Source of the DNA: Crotalaria pallida
Lineage: Eukaryota; Streptophyta; Magnoliopsida; Fabales; Fabaceae
Direction of reading: 5' to 3'
Assembly (NCBI GenBank): GCA_037953625.1
Contig: CM075650.1
Coordinates: forward strand, 126,091,706 to 126,155,705
DNA length: 64,000 nt
How positions within the stretch are numbered: the first letter of the stretch is position 1; each line of letters starts with the position of its first letter. A program made the translations under genes and the position numbers. Shown here piece after piece: positions 44,208 through 56,693 of the stretch. The notes below the pieces were generated by a model. That model was not told the DNA's origin and searched no databases. It was given only the letters and a program-made list of their open reading frames with translations.

Positions 44208-47200
44208 TTGGCGCCGTATGTGGGGACCGATAAACTTCGATTCCCATCCACGTTCCAACAAAAAAAAGAGAAGGTACAACCAGTATCAAGATCTAAGAAA
44301 AAAAATGGTGTTCTTCGTGATGTTTTTCTTGAATCTGAACTGTGAAACGTCCATGGCAACAAACAACCAGAGATCATTCGGAGAGGGAGAAGGGGATTCG
44401 AGGGATGACAAAGAAGCCTTGGTAATCCACAAAAGCACAAAGATGGCGGCATCACCATAAAACGCATCTGGTCATCCTCAGTCTAACCAACAGGGTATCG
44501 TGACCATCGAGAATGGATCTGTCTCGCCACTGTTGAATCCAGATTCACGATGCTGTGCTGTCGGTGTCGTTTACGTCGCTAAAGGTTGCGACGGTGCTGT
44601 TGTCACCTCGCGGTTAAATCACAGGTCCGAATGTCATCCTCCGCCAATTCTTGCCATGGGTCGTCTGCTCTTCGTTGACGATAATAGCATTGTCGCGGTG
44701 CTTCTATCCATCGGCGTGCCTTCATTGTTCGAAGGCGAAACCAGAAAAGCAACTTGCGAGCATCATTCCGACACATTCACCGACACTCAACCGCCATGAT
44801 CGGAACTTCGCCCATGCTTTACGGTGTTGCTCAAACTCTCGGCGGCAAACGAGTTGCGCCACTCCCATCGCGGTTCTCGCCGTCCCTGGAGGTACCCACA
44901 TCACCAACCCTTAGTGGCGATGGTGGTTCTTCTCGCCGCTACTGCTCTCTCGATGTAACTTCACTGATTTGCTACTCAAAAACTAGAGAAACCGCCACCA
45001 TCGAGATTGATGATTTTGGTGCAGATCCCTTTGGCTTGGTACGCCCCCGATCTTCACAGTGCCGTCATCGACAACCACTGACGCCGTGAAACCCCGGGAT
45101 CACCGCCGTCCCATTTCCGCAACCAACAGTGTAAGCCGCACCAACCTGGTGCTCTGCTTCTTGCCGCCGCTGGTGTGCGTAGTAGCACTCCCAAGCGTGT
45201 GCCGCACAGATGTTGCACTAGGGTTTCAACCCTAGCGGGCCAACAAGGCCCAATTCAATTAAAAAAAAAGAGGCATGTACAGCCCAAACCGCCCAGTTCA
45301 AAAAAAAAGAAAAAAAAGAAAAAGAAAACGGGCCAAAGGCCCAAACCACAAAAAAAAAGGAGGAATGGGATTCATCAGCCAAAAAAAAAGGGCCTAATCA
45401 GGCCCAAAAAAAAAAAGAAGGTTGGACAACAACAACAACTCGTTCCTAAAAATAGGGAAGTAACTTTTTTAGCGCATGATTAATTTGATTACATGTCATT
45501 TATTAATTGCTAATAATTGTCATTACTGTTATAAATTGTTAACTTTGAACAACAATAATTAATTAGTTATTATTTTTGTGCGCATATGCGAGGTACACGT
45601 ATGATGGCCCGAGCAGCTGAGCGACCCATTCCAAGATTCTCATCAATGGGCAAATCGTTTCCCGAGCATAGTGAACACAATTGATGTTGGCGAGGACCCT
45701 CGTGCCGAGTTTCCCTCTTTGCGCTTGTGTTCCGAGAGTAGAGAAGCCTGTGTACGGTTCCTTCGAATACATGTGCCAACTGCGCACGGACCCTCGGCAG
45801 CGTCCCCCTATTGGTATCTCATACATTCAGGATAGCGGGAACCATGCACTATTCTTCTCTTCTCGGATTCATAAGACGACTGTGGAAACCTCACACTGTG
45901 TTCCCCAATAGAGTCTCTCGTTCCGGGTCAACCACTCAACGAAACCCGCTTGGAAAGGATTGACAGGAGACTTCAATCTAATTGTCTTCAACCCGACATT
46001 CCTCGCCACACTGAATCAGGGAAGGAATTCTCATTCCTACATTACTTTCTTATTTACTTAGTATTTTAAGTGATTACTTCGAACACATGCTAATATTAAT
46101 TTACTTGATGCAATGCTTTTGATATGTGCTCCTAATGCTTTTATGTATTCTTTTAATCTCATTTACATGTCTCTTATACTATACTCGTGATTTTTCATAC
46201 ATGCTGGTACGTGACATATTGTTAGCCAAATTTCTTTGCTGCTGAATGTTTTTAAATGTCTGTCTTTCCTGTCGTGATAGGATAATAACATTTGATATAC
46301 ATTGCCTTTCGAATGGCATTAGGCAGTTTCCGACAATTGTGCATTGTCGTTTTTCATGGATAAGCTTTCATCATTTGATTTGTTGTCATTAAATGCTTTG
46401 ACTTATTTATAAATGTCATTCATTACAATTATTGCGCGTGATACATCATGCATCTCTTCGTAGACAATCTTGAATGATTTATGAGTGTTTAATCCCCAAC
46501 AATTGTCATTATTGTTGTTTGATTGCTATAAATTGTCAGTTTAACGACGATTACCAATTATTAATGTTGTTTACATATGCGAGGTACGAGTATGATGGCC
46601 CACTTCTCTAAAAGGCCCATTTCGAGTAGTGACCTTTTTAAACAAGGCCCATTTCGAGCTTCCGATCGCCAAAAGATATCCTCAAATTAATTGGTGCTAA
46701 ATTGCTCAGTCACTATTGGCGTCTAATATTACAGTGTCTTCAACATGCCAAAGCCTGCCACATCCTCGCACCCTCTGCCATGACACCCTTGCCTCTCACG
46801 GTTACTTACAGCCAAAAGACATCCTTGTTAACATCCCTCCTCGGGATCCAGCGTTGCTCACACGAGTGCTACACAGTGATTCGTCCATAATGGCGTACAG
46901 GGGTTTTGGAAGAAAAAGGGTGAGGAATACCGGCTAACCACACATTCTAGTGATAGAAGAAGAAAGGCCTCAATGCCAAAAGGATGCCGGGCATATCAAC
47001 ATTATTCAGAAATAGTCTAACCACGAAGACTAACAGGGAAGGATCTTTCTCATTATCCCATTTACATCATTTAAATTCCATGGTTTAGTTGTCATATTCA
47101 TTATTATTGAATCACTTACCACATGACATGTGTTATCTTAGATAATAATCGTAATTAACAGTGAATTAATTCATACTTCGCTAATTAATGTCATTACATA

Positions 47201-48802
47201 TCATCTATTACTTGATATTCTAATCGTTGTTTTTATACATCATAAAAAGGTACAAACATAACGATCGGATCTGCCGAGCATGATGACCTATGTTAATTTG
47301 AGTCCGAGTATGACGACCCAACTTAATTCAAGTCCTTCATACCGGTTGTCGATCACTTTTTCCTTGGTTTGCGCACCATCGCGACCTTACTTATAGGGTA
47401 GAACGGTTCGCAGTGCCAACACCCAGTGATCTAAGTCGGATCCCAGCATCTCCGAGGAACCACACAATGCTGATTCCACACCCACAACTCGCAAATATTC
47501 AACCTTCGCTCAGCGTTCGCCTACACAGATCTAAATCCGATAGTCTCTCAAAGAGGCTTGGATGAACACAATCTAATTGGCGGAAAACAGCTATCACACC
47601 TTAAAGGACTTCTTAACTCGGCACAAGCCTCTTCAGGCTTTATCAAGTAAGGGGGTTGGTTATGCAATGGAGTAAAAGTTTGCTCCAGCTTTGTTAATAT
47701 GATGATCTATCAGCTTTCCTTCTCTACCTGTTCTTGCTTCCTCGGCTTCATTCTTTCCCTTCTCGGAATCCTCGGCCTCTTCATCAGCTCGATAAACTTT
47801 CGATGACTTCCACTCGAGTGACCTTATTCGACCATGAAGCTTACTGCTCGGCGGGTAGAATGGACTCCGACTCTACAAAATAATCTGAGAAGAACTGTAA
47901 AGCCCTGAGCAACAGATGCTCCGGGAATATTTGGGTGCCTTCGCACCACATCTTTATAACCTCTCACCGAGCTTTCGGACCTATACCGAGTCCGAGGCCC
48001 ACTTTGATCCCGAGCGTTTCACAGACCTTATGAACTCGACACAAGCCTTTTCAGGCTTTACCGAGTAGGGGACTAGTATGTGATGAGGCATATACATAGC
48101 TGACATTGGCCGACCTTGATACTGGTATTATATGATGCATAAGTTACTCGAGATCAAATGTCGTGCCTTAGAGGACCACCACGTCCCATGAGGCAACAAA
48201 TTGATCATTTACCGTCCTCATTAAGGACATATGTTAAACTCACTTCGGATCATGTTCTTACGCACTTGCCCACGATCTCGGTTAGCCCGCCAGATCGGCG
48301 AGGCTACAAGTGAAAACGAGGATTGCGACCCGATAGCTTGGCTTAGCCTCTCGGCTCAAAGCCTCTCGGCTCATATCTAGACCAATACATCGCGGATCGA
48401 GGAATACACCTCGGCTAAGGTTGTCATTTCGACAGCAATCCCTCGTAAACGTTACGGTCCAATTGGTGATAATCTTGGCACACCTCGAACTCAAATAACA
48501 GTTTGAGTCGTGCCAACATACATTGGCACAAGCCTTTCGGCTTTCACCATGGCAAGCGCATAAAAGGATGTCTCTTTAAAAGCATCGTGACTTTAAAAAC
48601 AATAGTCCAATTCGACTTTGAACTCAGTACATGACGATACATGGCTAAGGGCCATGACTGCGAACAGTCTTATACGTCCTAATCGACCATCCACGACACT
48701 CCTCCGAATAAAAAGTTCTCAGCCGCAAACAATGTTTTATGTCACCACAAACTCTCAGAAGCTCAGCACAGGCTCTTCGAGCCTATACGAGCTTGGGGGG
48801 CT
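44208..48802 (+). mobile_element. Second internal region of element H
   Basis: This near-identical repeat of 39012-43614 has scattered substitutions and small A-run length differences, and nothing recognisable is unique to it. It starts with the primer site (44208-44226) and ends with the purine tract (48790-48802). Open frames here match those of copy I and show no known domain. Confidence 0.88.
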
Positions 48803-48808
48803 TGTAGG

Positions 48809-50385
48809 TGTTGGAAACCAACAAGTGGGCTAAGCAAATACTAGAGGGGGGGTGAATAGTATTTTGAAGCACTAATACCAAATATTTCGATTGATAATTG
48901 AAGAATGGAGCTAAGACTGAATTTTCTGGAATCAGACACAAAAGACTCGAGTCTTTTGTGAAATACTCGAGTTTTTCAGTGATGAACAACTCGAGTCTTT
49001 TCTGAAATACTCGAGTTTTTCCTATCAGATAGCAGAAAAACCAGAAACGAAAATTCAGCAATTTAACTCAAATCAATTCAATAATAAACAGGAACTTATC
49101 CAACAGAATAGCAAGCAATCTAAATAACTTTTAAACACAAAGATTCCTTGAACTTGCTACCTAATTGTATAAATCCTAATTGATTGAAATGACTTAAGTC
49201 TATTGAGCTAGAAAGTAGATTAAAAGCAATAAACCAACACTCAAGCAATTTTATCCTGGTTCACTCCAACAATGAGCTACATCCAGTCCTCCTAATCACT
49301 TAGGAGTTTCTACTAATAATCAAATTGTTAGAAATTACAAAGGATTGCTTGAGAATGGCCTCACTCAACCTAACCCTTTCAAGAGTGTACCAAACTCTTG
49401 ATTTCTACCCCAATTTGATTCCGGTGATTGAAGAACTCTTCACAAAGCTTCCTTGAACTCCCTTCAAGAAACTCCACCGGGCTAGGAACTTCCTAGTCTT
49501 GTGCTTGAGAACCTCTCAAGACTTCCAACACCCTAAGCCACTTAGGGTTTGCTTGGGAACAATCCAAGACTTTGAATAATCAAGCTTTTTGTATGTGTAT
49601 TACTAATCTCACAATGGATTAGCACAAATAAGCACAGCTCAATATAAGAATTGAGGCCTAAAAACTCAACTTGGAATAAAATGACAATATGAGTGAGAAG
49701 TTGAGCTTTTTGGGAATTAACACTTGAGAAGAGGAAATTAAGAAAGCTTGAATCAATGATGTGTTGTTGTCTTGTTTTTTCTTTCACAAATTCAAAGAGA
49801 AATTTTACAATAAGGTTCTGAATTCTCTCTTGGGGTTGGATGAGACTCAAATGCCCTCAATTGAGTTTTTGAGTCTCTCCAACGTTCATTTTTGCTGACT
49901 GGACAAAAATACTCGAGTCTTTTGGTAAATACTCGAGTCTTTTTGGTCGGTCACGAGTGAATTGGTGCACGAACAAGACTAACGGTCATAATTGCTGACC
50001 TGGCACAAATACTCGAGTTTTTCTATAAATACTCGAGTATATACTCGAGTCTTTATCAAAATACTCGAGTATTTTGATCAGATATGGGAAAAATTATTTT
50101 TCAATTTTATTTTTCCTCTCAAGTATTAATTTTTGGTCAATCTCAACTTAATAAACATATAAAAATTTATTCCTAGAAGAGACTAACTATTTCTACCCAC
50201 TCTTAACCACTCTCAACATAAATTAGAAATTTACAATTAATATTTGATTGAGAATGATTGGGCACTTGTCTTCTTTTCTTGACTTCTTGTTGATGTTGAT
50301 GTTGCAATATCTTCAAGGCATGATTTGTTAATTATTTTGTCATCATCAAAACATAATCCACATAATTAGGAGCATTGAATTCACA
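48809..50385 (-). repeat. 3' LTR of copia element I
   Basis: TGTTGGAAACCAACAAG at the left to GAATTCACA at the right on the + strand. Ten ACTCGAGT-type sites occur in two groups, 48938-49022 and 49908-50078. Two of the sites are perfect 24-bp palindromes (48938-48961 and 50055-50078). Confidence 0.92.
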
Positions 50386-50400
50386 ATCTCCCCCTTTTTG
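50386..50400 (-). other. Polypurine tract of copia element I
   Basis: The - strand reads AAAAAGGGGGAGAT against the LTR start TGTGAATTC. Similar purine runs occur upstream at about 50460-50470, 50639-50655 and 50768-50776. Multiple purine tracts before the 3' LTR are a reported Sirevirus trait. Confidence 0.82.
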
Positions 50401-51155
50401 GTGATGACAAAATAATTAACACTTGATCCATTTGTTAAGCTTGATCCACTTGGAGATGCAACTCCCCCTCACTATATGATACTTTTCACCTATCTAAAAA
50501 TTCAGCTTGAGCAAGATGTTATGACAATTTAATTTTAGCACCAAGCCTATGGTATTAGAGAATTTAACAATTATCAGAGTATATACCATAATTAGAGATT
50601 TTAGGTGCAACAATATCAAGACAAGACAAGTGTAATATTTCTCCCCCTTTTTGTCATACGCCAAAAAGATGTAACAATTTAGAAAAAGATCAAGGGAGGA
50701 GAGGTGCATAATCGGAAAACCCCATAACCAACTATGCAAATAAATAGACTTAATAATAAATATAAAGAGCTCCCCCTGAAGCTTTGCACAAACATCATAA
50801 TGAAAACCAAATTCATTAACATAAAAACATCATAAAAGGTCCAAATCAAAGGTGCAATAATAAACCCAAAGTCTCAAAACACCAAGTTCTCAAAATACAG
50901 AAAATGTAACAAAGACCAATATGATAAAAACAGAATGAAAACTAAGATAGACTGCAAAGGTCAACATCATCAAAACATCGAAGGAGCTGGATCATCTGGA
51001 GGAGGATAAAATCGAGAGAAGAGTTTAGAGGATGAAAAAACTAGTAAGATTTGACAAAACTTTGAGGAAAATCTGAGTTTTGAGGAGAGAGATATGAGAA
51101 AACCGAGAGAGAAGAGGGTCGCAAAAACTTGAGTCTGAGAGTATATATAAACAGT

Positions 51156-51565
51156 TCAAAATACTCGAGTATATTCATAAATACTAGAGTTGTTCTTTAG
51201 GATATACTCGAGTTTTTGAAAATATATTCGAGTCGGCCGTGACTCAACCCAGATTTCCCCAGAAAAGTCGAGTAAAAATTGAAAAACTCGACTTTGGTCC
51301 GAAAGTTCAATTTTCAGGAAAACGCAAAATACTCGAGTTTTTGGAAAATACTCGAGTTTGGTCTGAAAGTTCAAAAATTGGGGGTTTCGAAAGACTCGAG
51401 TGTTTTTTGTTTTGAAAAACACTCGAGTATTTTAATAAAGACTCGAGTGTTTGGAGAAACACTCGAGTATTTTTCTCAGACCCTGATTAAAAACTTTTTC
51501 AATTTAAAACTGATTTAATTTTGAATTAAAATACTCGAGTGTTTTTGGAAAAACTCGAGTATTTT
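51156..51565. repeat. ACTCGAGT cluster in the 3' untranslated region of the copia element
   Basis: About ten exact ACTCGAG sites plus variants (AATACTAGAGTTG, ATATTCGAGTCGG, AAAGTCGAGTAAA) lie between the pol stop (51773) and the 3' LTR, commonly as AAATACTCGAGT or AACACTCGAGTATTTT. Arrangement and linkers differ from those in the LTR, so this is not a partial LTR copy. Confidence 0.88.
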
Positions 51566-51772
51566 GACAGAACAGAGAGTAAAAACTCAGTTTTAAAAGA
51601 CCAAACACAAATCAAACACAAATGCTTCACTACCAACTTGGAATACAGTACAGAATCACACACAATTAACATATACAATTTCAAATATCATCAAGGACAA
51701 TTTAACTAAGAATCAATAACACATTAGAGTAAGACTAATATGGTGATTTTCCAAAAATGACACACAATGCAA

Positions 51773-53028
51773 TTAGCCTATGTTAGCTTCATCTAAAATA
51801 CCAAGTTCTCTCCTAATATGATAAAAGCTGTCCCTTGGTAGAGGTTTTGTAAAAATGTCAGCTAATTGATTTGTGGTACTGACAAATTCAATTGTGCAAT
51901 CACCCTTTTGTACATGATCTCTTAAAAAGTGATGTCTTATTTCAATGTGTTTAGTTCTTGAGTGATACACCGGATTCTTAGTCAAATTGATTGCACTCGT
52001 GTTATCGCATCTAATCGGAATATTTTCAAGTTTCAAACCAAAATCCGATAATTGTTGTTTCATCCATAACAGTTGAGCACAACAACTACCGGCTGCGATA
52101 TATTCCGCTTCGGCGGTAGAAAGAGCGACACAAGCTTGCTTTTTAGAAAACCATGATACCAATGAACTTCCCAAGAAATGGCAAGTACCACTGGTGCTTT
52201 TGCGATCAAGCTTGCATCCGGCGAAGTCGGAATCCGAGTAACCAACTAAACTAAGATTGGCATCAGCAGGATATCATAAACCAGTGTTAATTGTTCCTTT
52301 TAGATACTTAAATATATGTTTAACTGTGGATAGGTGAGATTCTTTAGGATTAGCTTGAAATCTAGCACACATGCATACACTAAACATAATATCCGGTCTA
52401 GATACAGTGAGATATAGGAGACTACCTATCATACCCCTATACTTAATAACATCAACCGGTGTACCTTGTTCATCCTTGTCTAGGTAGCATGATGTGCTCA
52501 TTGGAGTGTAGGCTTCCTTGCACTTGTCCAATCCGAATTTCTCAAGGAGCTCTTTGCAATATTTCCCTTGATGCACAAATATCCCCTCCTTGACTTGCTT
52601 TATTTGTAAGCCTAGGAAGAACTTGAGTTCTCCCATCATTGACATTTCAAATTCCTTTTTCATCAAATTTGAAAACTTTCTACAAAGAGACACGTTAGTA
52701 GCACCGAAAATGATATCATCAACATAGATTTGTACTAACAAAATGTCATCCTTGGTTTTATAAATAAATAGTGTATTATCAACCTTCCCTCTTTGAAACT
52801 TGTTTTCTAATAGAAAGGAACTCAATCAATCATACCAAGCTCTAGGAGCTTGTTTCAATCCATAGAGTGCCTTTTTCAATTTATATACATGGTTTGGAAA
52901 TTCACTATTTTCAAAACCGGGGGTTGTTTGACATACACTTCTTCATTTATAAACCCATTCAAGAAAGTACTTTTAACATCCATTTGATATAAAGTGAATT
53001 TCATGATTGAAGCATAAGCAAGTAAAAT
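51773..53028 (-). pseudogene. Copia element I: RT palm and RNase H, broken
   Basis: This continues the RT of the preceding segment after TGA 53029-53031. It includes MDVKSTFLNG, then a 1-bp deletion near 52919 within the PPGFE region, then a TGA at 52826-52828, an RT core with the catalytic YVDD (YVDDIIFGATN) and LKYLKGT, a TGA at 52274-52276, and the RNase H (FSKKQACVALSTAEAEYIAA, then HIEIRHHFLRD, then QLADIFTKPL). The Asp/Glu catalytic pattern of copia RNase H is visible in the last two. All three nonsense codons are TGA where Arg (CGA) or Trp (TGG) is usual, which suits C-to-T type transitions. The protein cannot be made intact. Confidence 0.9.
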
Positions 53029-54831
53029 TCAGATTGCTTCAAGACGTGCAACCGGAGCAAAGGTCTCATCATAATCGATACCTTCCTCTTGGTTGTACCC
53101 TTGAGCTACTAGTCTAGCTTTGTTTCTTATAATCAACCCGGATTCATCAAGTTTGTTTCTATAAATCCATTTAGTACCAATTATGGTATGATCATCGGGT
53201 TTAGGGACTAGATCCCAAACTTCATTTCTTTCAAATTGGTTTAATTCTTCTTGCATAGCAAGAACCCAATGATCATCCTCAATGGCCTTTTTAATTGAAT
53301 CGGGTTCAATTTGAGAAACAAATGAGACATAGTGGAAAATGTTTTGAATAGACCTACGAGTAAGTACTCCCTTTGACATATCTCCTATGACTTTGTCTAT
53401 AGGATGAGCCTTGACGGATTTCCAAGTTGGAGGAAGTTCTTCCCTTACTTCTCCTTCATCAACTTTTGAATTCTCTCTCTCTTTTTCTTCTTTTGAAAAG
53501 ACAATGCCATCTTCACTAGCATCACATAAAACACTATCTTCTTTTGAAGACTCATTAAAAACCACATGAATTGATTCCTCAATAGTTAAAGTTCTTTTAT
53601 TGAAAATTCTATAAGCTTTACTATGAGAAGAATAGCCTAAAAATATGCCTTCATCGGATTTGGAATCAAACTTGCCAATGTGTTCTTTTCCATTATTTAA
53701 AACAAAAACTTGGCATCCGAAGACATGAAAATGAGATATATTTGGCTTTCTTCCCTTGTAAAGTTCATAGGGGGTTTTATCCAAAGAGGGCCTTATCAAA
53801 ATACGATTTAAAACATAACAAGCCGTATTGACGGCATCGGCCCAAAAATATTGAGGTACTTGAGAATCATTTAACATGGTTATAGCAAGTTCCTCTAGCA
53901 CCCTATTTTTCCGCTCTACCACTCCGTTTTGTTCCGGAGTCCTTGGTGCGGAGAATTGATGCTCAATACCATTTTTAGCACAAAATCTATCAAATTTGTG
54001 GTTTTCGAATTCACCACCATGATCGGTTCGAATAATAATTACTTTTTGATTTACTTGGTTTTTCAAAAGTTTGACATGATGTTTAAAAGATTTGTAGGTC
54101 TCACTCTTAGTAGTTAAAAATAAAGTCCAAGTAAACCTAGAGAAGTCATCAACAATCACCAATGCATAATAGTTGCCACCAAAGCTTTTTATTTGTGATG
54201 GTCCAAACAAGTCCATATGAAGCATTTCTAATGGCCTTGATGTGGACATAACCATTTTTGATCCAAAGGTGTTTTTAGTTTGTTTACATTTCTTGCAAGG
54301 GGAACAAACACCTTCAATAGAAAAATTTAGCTTTGGTAAACCAACTACTAGATCTTTAGATTGAATTTTCTTCAATTGGTTTACATTTATATGAGCGGTC
54401 CTACGATGCCATAACCAAGTGTCATTTTCTTTGCTCACTAAACAAGTAGAGACCAAAGAAGTGACTTTGTTCAAATCAACTAAGTAAGTATTATTTGACC
54501 TTCTACCAACAAATTTGATTGATTCATCTTTGTCACTTTTAATGAGGCAATGGGTAGAGGTAAAAACTATATGATTGCCAATATCACATAATTGGCTTAT
54601 GCTCAAGAGATTATGTTCTAATCCTTGAACATAGAGCACATTATCAATAATCAAGTTTGAAGAGTTTCCGATTTTACCAATACCAAGGATTTTGCCTTTG
54701 TTGTTGTCCCCATAAGTGACATAACCCTTTTCCTTTGGAGTAAGCTCAATGAAGTGCCGCTTATCTCCCGTCATGTGCTTCGAACATCCACTATCAAGAT
54801 ACCACAATTGTTTTCCCGTTCGAAGACACAC
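53029..54831 (-). pseudogene. Copia element I: protease, integrase and start of RT
   Basis: The protease has LDSGCSKHMTG near the start (residues about 12-22). A gag-pre-integrase zinc region follows (HINVNQLKK, then CKKCKQTKN). The integrase core shows MDLFGP, RTDHGGEFEN and EQNGVVERKN, the DDE triad. A charged linker (KEEKERENSKVDEGE) leads to RT (WVLAMQEELNQFERNEVWDL, IIGTKWIYRNK, ARLVAQGYNQEEGIDY). The frame ends at TGA 53029-53031 in mid-RT. It is offset by one base from gag, so gag and pol are not continuous in this copy. Confidence 0.92.
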
Positions 54832-54844
54832 CTACAAAATGAAA

Positions 54845-56623
54845 TCACTTTTTCACTTTGGGTACCCAAACAATGTTGGGTCCCTTAGGGTTAGTGTTGG
54901 GACTTTCTCCCTTCTTAATCCACATATAAGTGCCCTTATTCATTTCAAACTTCTTAATATGGCACTCAATGTTGATATGTCCAACTTTTCCACAATAAGT
55001 ACAAGTTGGTCTCTTTGATGAGTTTTTCTTAGAAAATGTTCCAACCACCTTGTACTTTTTGTCCTTTTTATGAACATATCCTAAACCGGTTTTGTTGTGA
55101 TTATGTCTTTGAGAGTTCAACAACCGGTTGAGGTTTCTATCACTATGTGAGATTGTGAGTTTGTTTTTCAACTCTTTCACTTCTTTTTCAAGATCATCAC
55201 ATCTCTCACATGAAGTGATAATTTCCTCATGATTTGCACAATCACTTTGATGACTAGAATTAATAAGTTCCAAGGATTCATTTTGAAGTTTCAACTCATT
55301 TATAGATTTTTGCAATTCATCAATTTCATGTTGAAACTCCAAAATTTTCTTTCCTTTTTCCTTATTAATTTTAGCAAGCCTTTTAAATTGAATTAACATT
55401 TCATTGTAGGCTTCTTGCAAACCATCATATGAAATGGAGTTTGAAGAGGAACAAGAAGAACTAGAGGTTACCTCATCATCACTTTCACTCATGCCATGAT
55501 TAGCTCTTGATGAGGACTCATGATTGTTCTTGGCCATGAGACAAAGGTTTGCATTTTCATCACCGGAACTACTTGAAGATGATTCATTGCTCTTCTCCGG
55601 TGCATCCCAAACAATGTATGCACGCTTCCCTTTGGTCACTTGGGTCTTCTTGTCATTCTTCTTCAAGAATGTGGCACATTCCATTCTTATGTGACCAACC
55701 CCTCCACATTCATGACACTTAACTCCATCATTGGTACTCTTTTCTCTTTGTTTGGAGTCTTTGGTTCTCTTGAAATTGGATGAAGATCCACCTTTCTTCC
55801 CTTTGAAGAATTTGTTGAATCTTTTCACAAACATCCCAAATTCTTCTTGATTTGGTTCACCATCGGAATCTCCACTTGTAGAGCATTCTTCAACTTCTTT
55901 TGTAGCTTTGGTTGAAGCTTTGAGTGCTATGCTCTTTTTCTTTTTGTCCGATTCCTCATGCATCCCAAGTCTTGTAAGCTCCATCTCATGCTCTTGGAGT
56001 TTGCCAAACAAAGTGGCTAAGTCCATGCTATTTATGTCTCTTGATTCCTTGATGGCGGTTACCTTGGGTTGCCAACTCCTATCAAGACATCTTAGAATTT
56101 TGTTAGTAGTTTCACCATTGCGAAATACTTTTCCCAAGGAAATCAAATGATTAACAATGTGAGAGAATCGCTTTTGCAAGTCACTAATGGTTTCATTTGG
56201 CAACATGTGGAACAATTCATATTCGTGAGTTAGAGAATTCAATCTTGCATCTCTAACCTCACTTGTTCCCTCATGTGTGACTTGCAAAGTATCCCACATT
56301 TCTTTTGCCGATTTACATTGGGAAACTCTAAAAAATTCATCATGGGATAGAGCCGAAAAGATGATGTTTTTAGCTTTTAAATCAAATGAGACTTTTCTCT
56401 TTTCATCATCATTCCAACTACTCCTTGGAATTTCAACAATTTCATCATTTATTTTCTTTTTGGGAATGAAAGGACCATTTTCAATTGCATCCCAAATATC
56501 CATATCAATTGCTTCAATAAAAACTTTCATGCGAGTTTTCCAATAAACATATCCTTCACCATTAAATAGTGGAGGACGGTTTATTGAAGCTCCTTCTCCA
56601 CCAAAGTTATTGCTAGAGCCCAT
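54845..56623 (-). CDS. Copia element I gag
   Basis: 592 codons from ATG 56623 (MGSSNNFGGEGASINRPP). The frame is open further upstream into the LTR, but that includes the primer site, so I prefer this start. The gag core of the UBN2/copia type covers about residues 20-250 (YVYWKTRMKVFIEAID, AKEMWDTLQ, LPNETISDLQKRF). A Lys/Ser-rich stretch precedes the first zinc knuckle CHECGGVGHIRMEC. A Ser-rich acidic region and a long coiled coil (EKGKKILEFQHEIDELQK) follow, then a second knuckle CTYCGKVGHINIEC near the C-terminus. The two knuckles bind genomic RNA in this family. The frame is undamaged and ends TGA just before pol. Confidence 0.92.
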   Translation of the reverse strand: MGSSNNFGGEGASINRPPLFNGEGYVYWKTRMKVFIEAIDMDIWDAIENGPFIPKKKINDEIVEIPRSSWNDDEKRKVSFDLKAKNIIFSALSHDEFFRVSQCKSAKEMWDTLQVTHEGTSEVRDARLNSLTHEYELFHMLPNETISDLQKRFSHIVNHLISLGKVFRNGETTNKILRCLDRSWQPKVTAIKESRDINSMDLATLFGKLQEHEMELTRLGMHEESDKKKKSIALKASTKATKEVEECSTSGDSDGEPNQEEFGMFVKRFNKFFKGKKGGSSSNFKRTKDSKQREKSTNDGVKCHECGGVGHIRMECATFLKKNDKKTQVTKGKRAYIVWDAPEKSNESSSSSSGDENANLCLMAKNNHESSSRANHGMSESDDEVTSSSSCSSSNSISYDGLQEAYNEMLIQFKRLAKINKEKGKKILEFQHEIDELQKSINELKLQNESLELINSSHQSDCANHEEIITSCERCDDLEKEVKELKNKLTISHSDRNLNRLLNSQRHNHNKTGLGYVHKKDKKYKVVGTFSKKNSSKRPTCTYCGKVGHINIECHIKKFEMNKGTYMWIKKGESPNTNPKGPNIVWVPKVKK

Positions 56624-56679
56624 TAAGTTTCCAAAAGGATCTTTTTCGAAAAAGTTGTTACACTCGATCTTTCGACCGA

Positions 56680-56691
56680 GCTCTGATACCA
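56680..56691 (-). promoter_or_regulatory. Primer-binding site of copia element I
   Basis: The - strand reads TGGTATCAGAGC two bases after the 5' LTR end (CCAACA, AG). This is the standard site complementary to the 3' end of initiator tRNA-Met. Confidence 0.92.
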
Positions 56692-56693
56692 CT

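Noticed and set aside
39303..45483. Many 60-110-codon frames in element H, including Lys-rich ones over A-tracts
   Set aside because: They occur in both internal copies, overlap in several frames, and have no domains; A-run length changes shift their frames.
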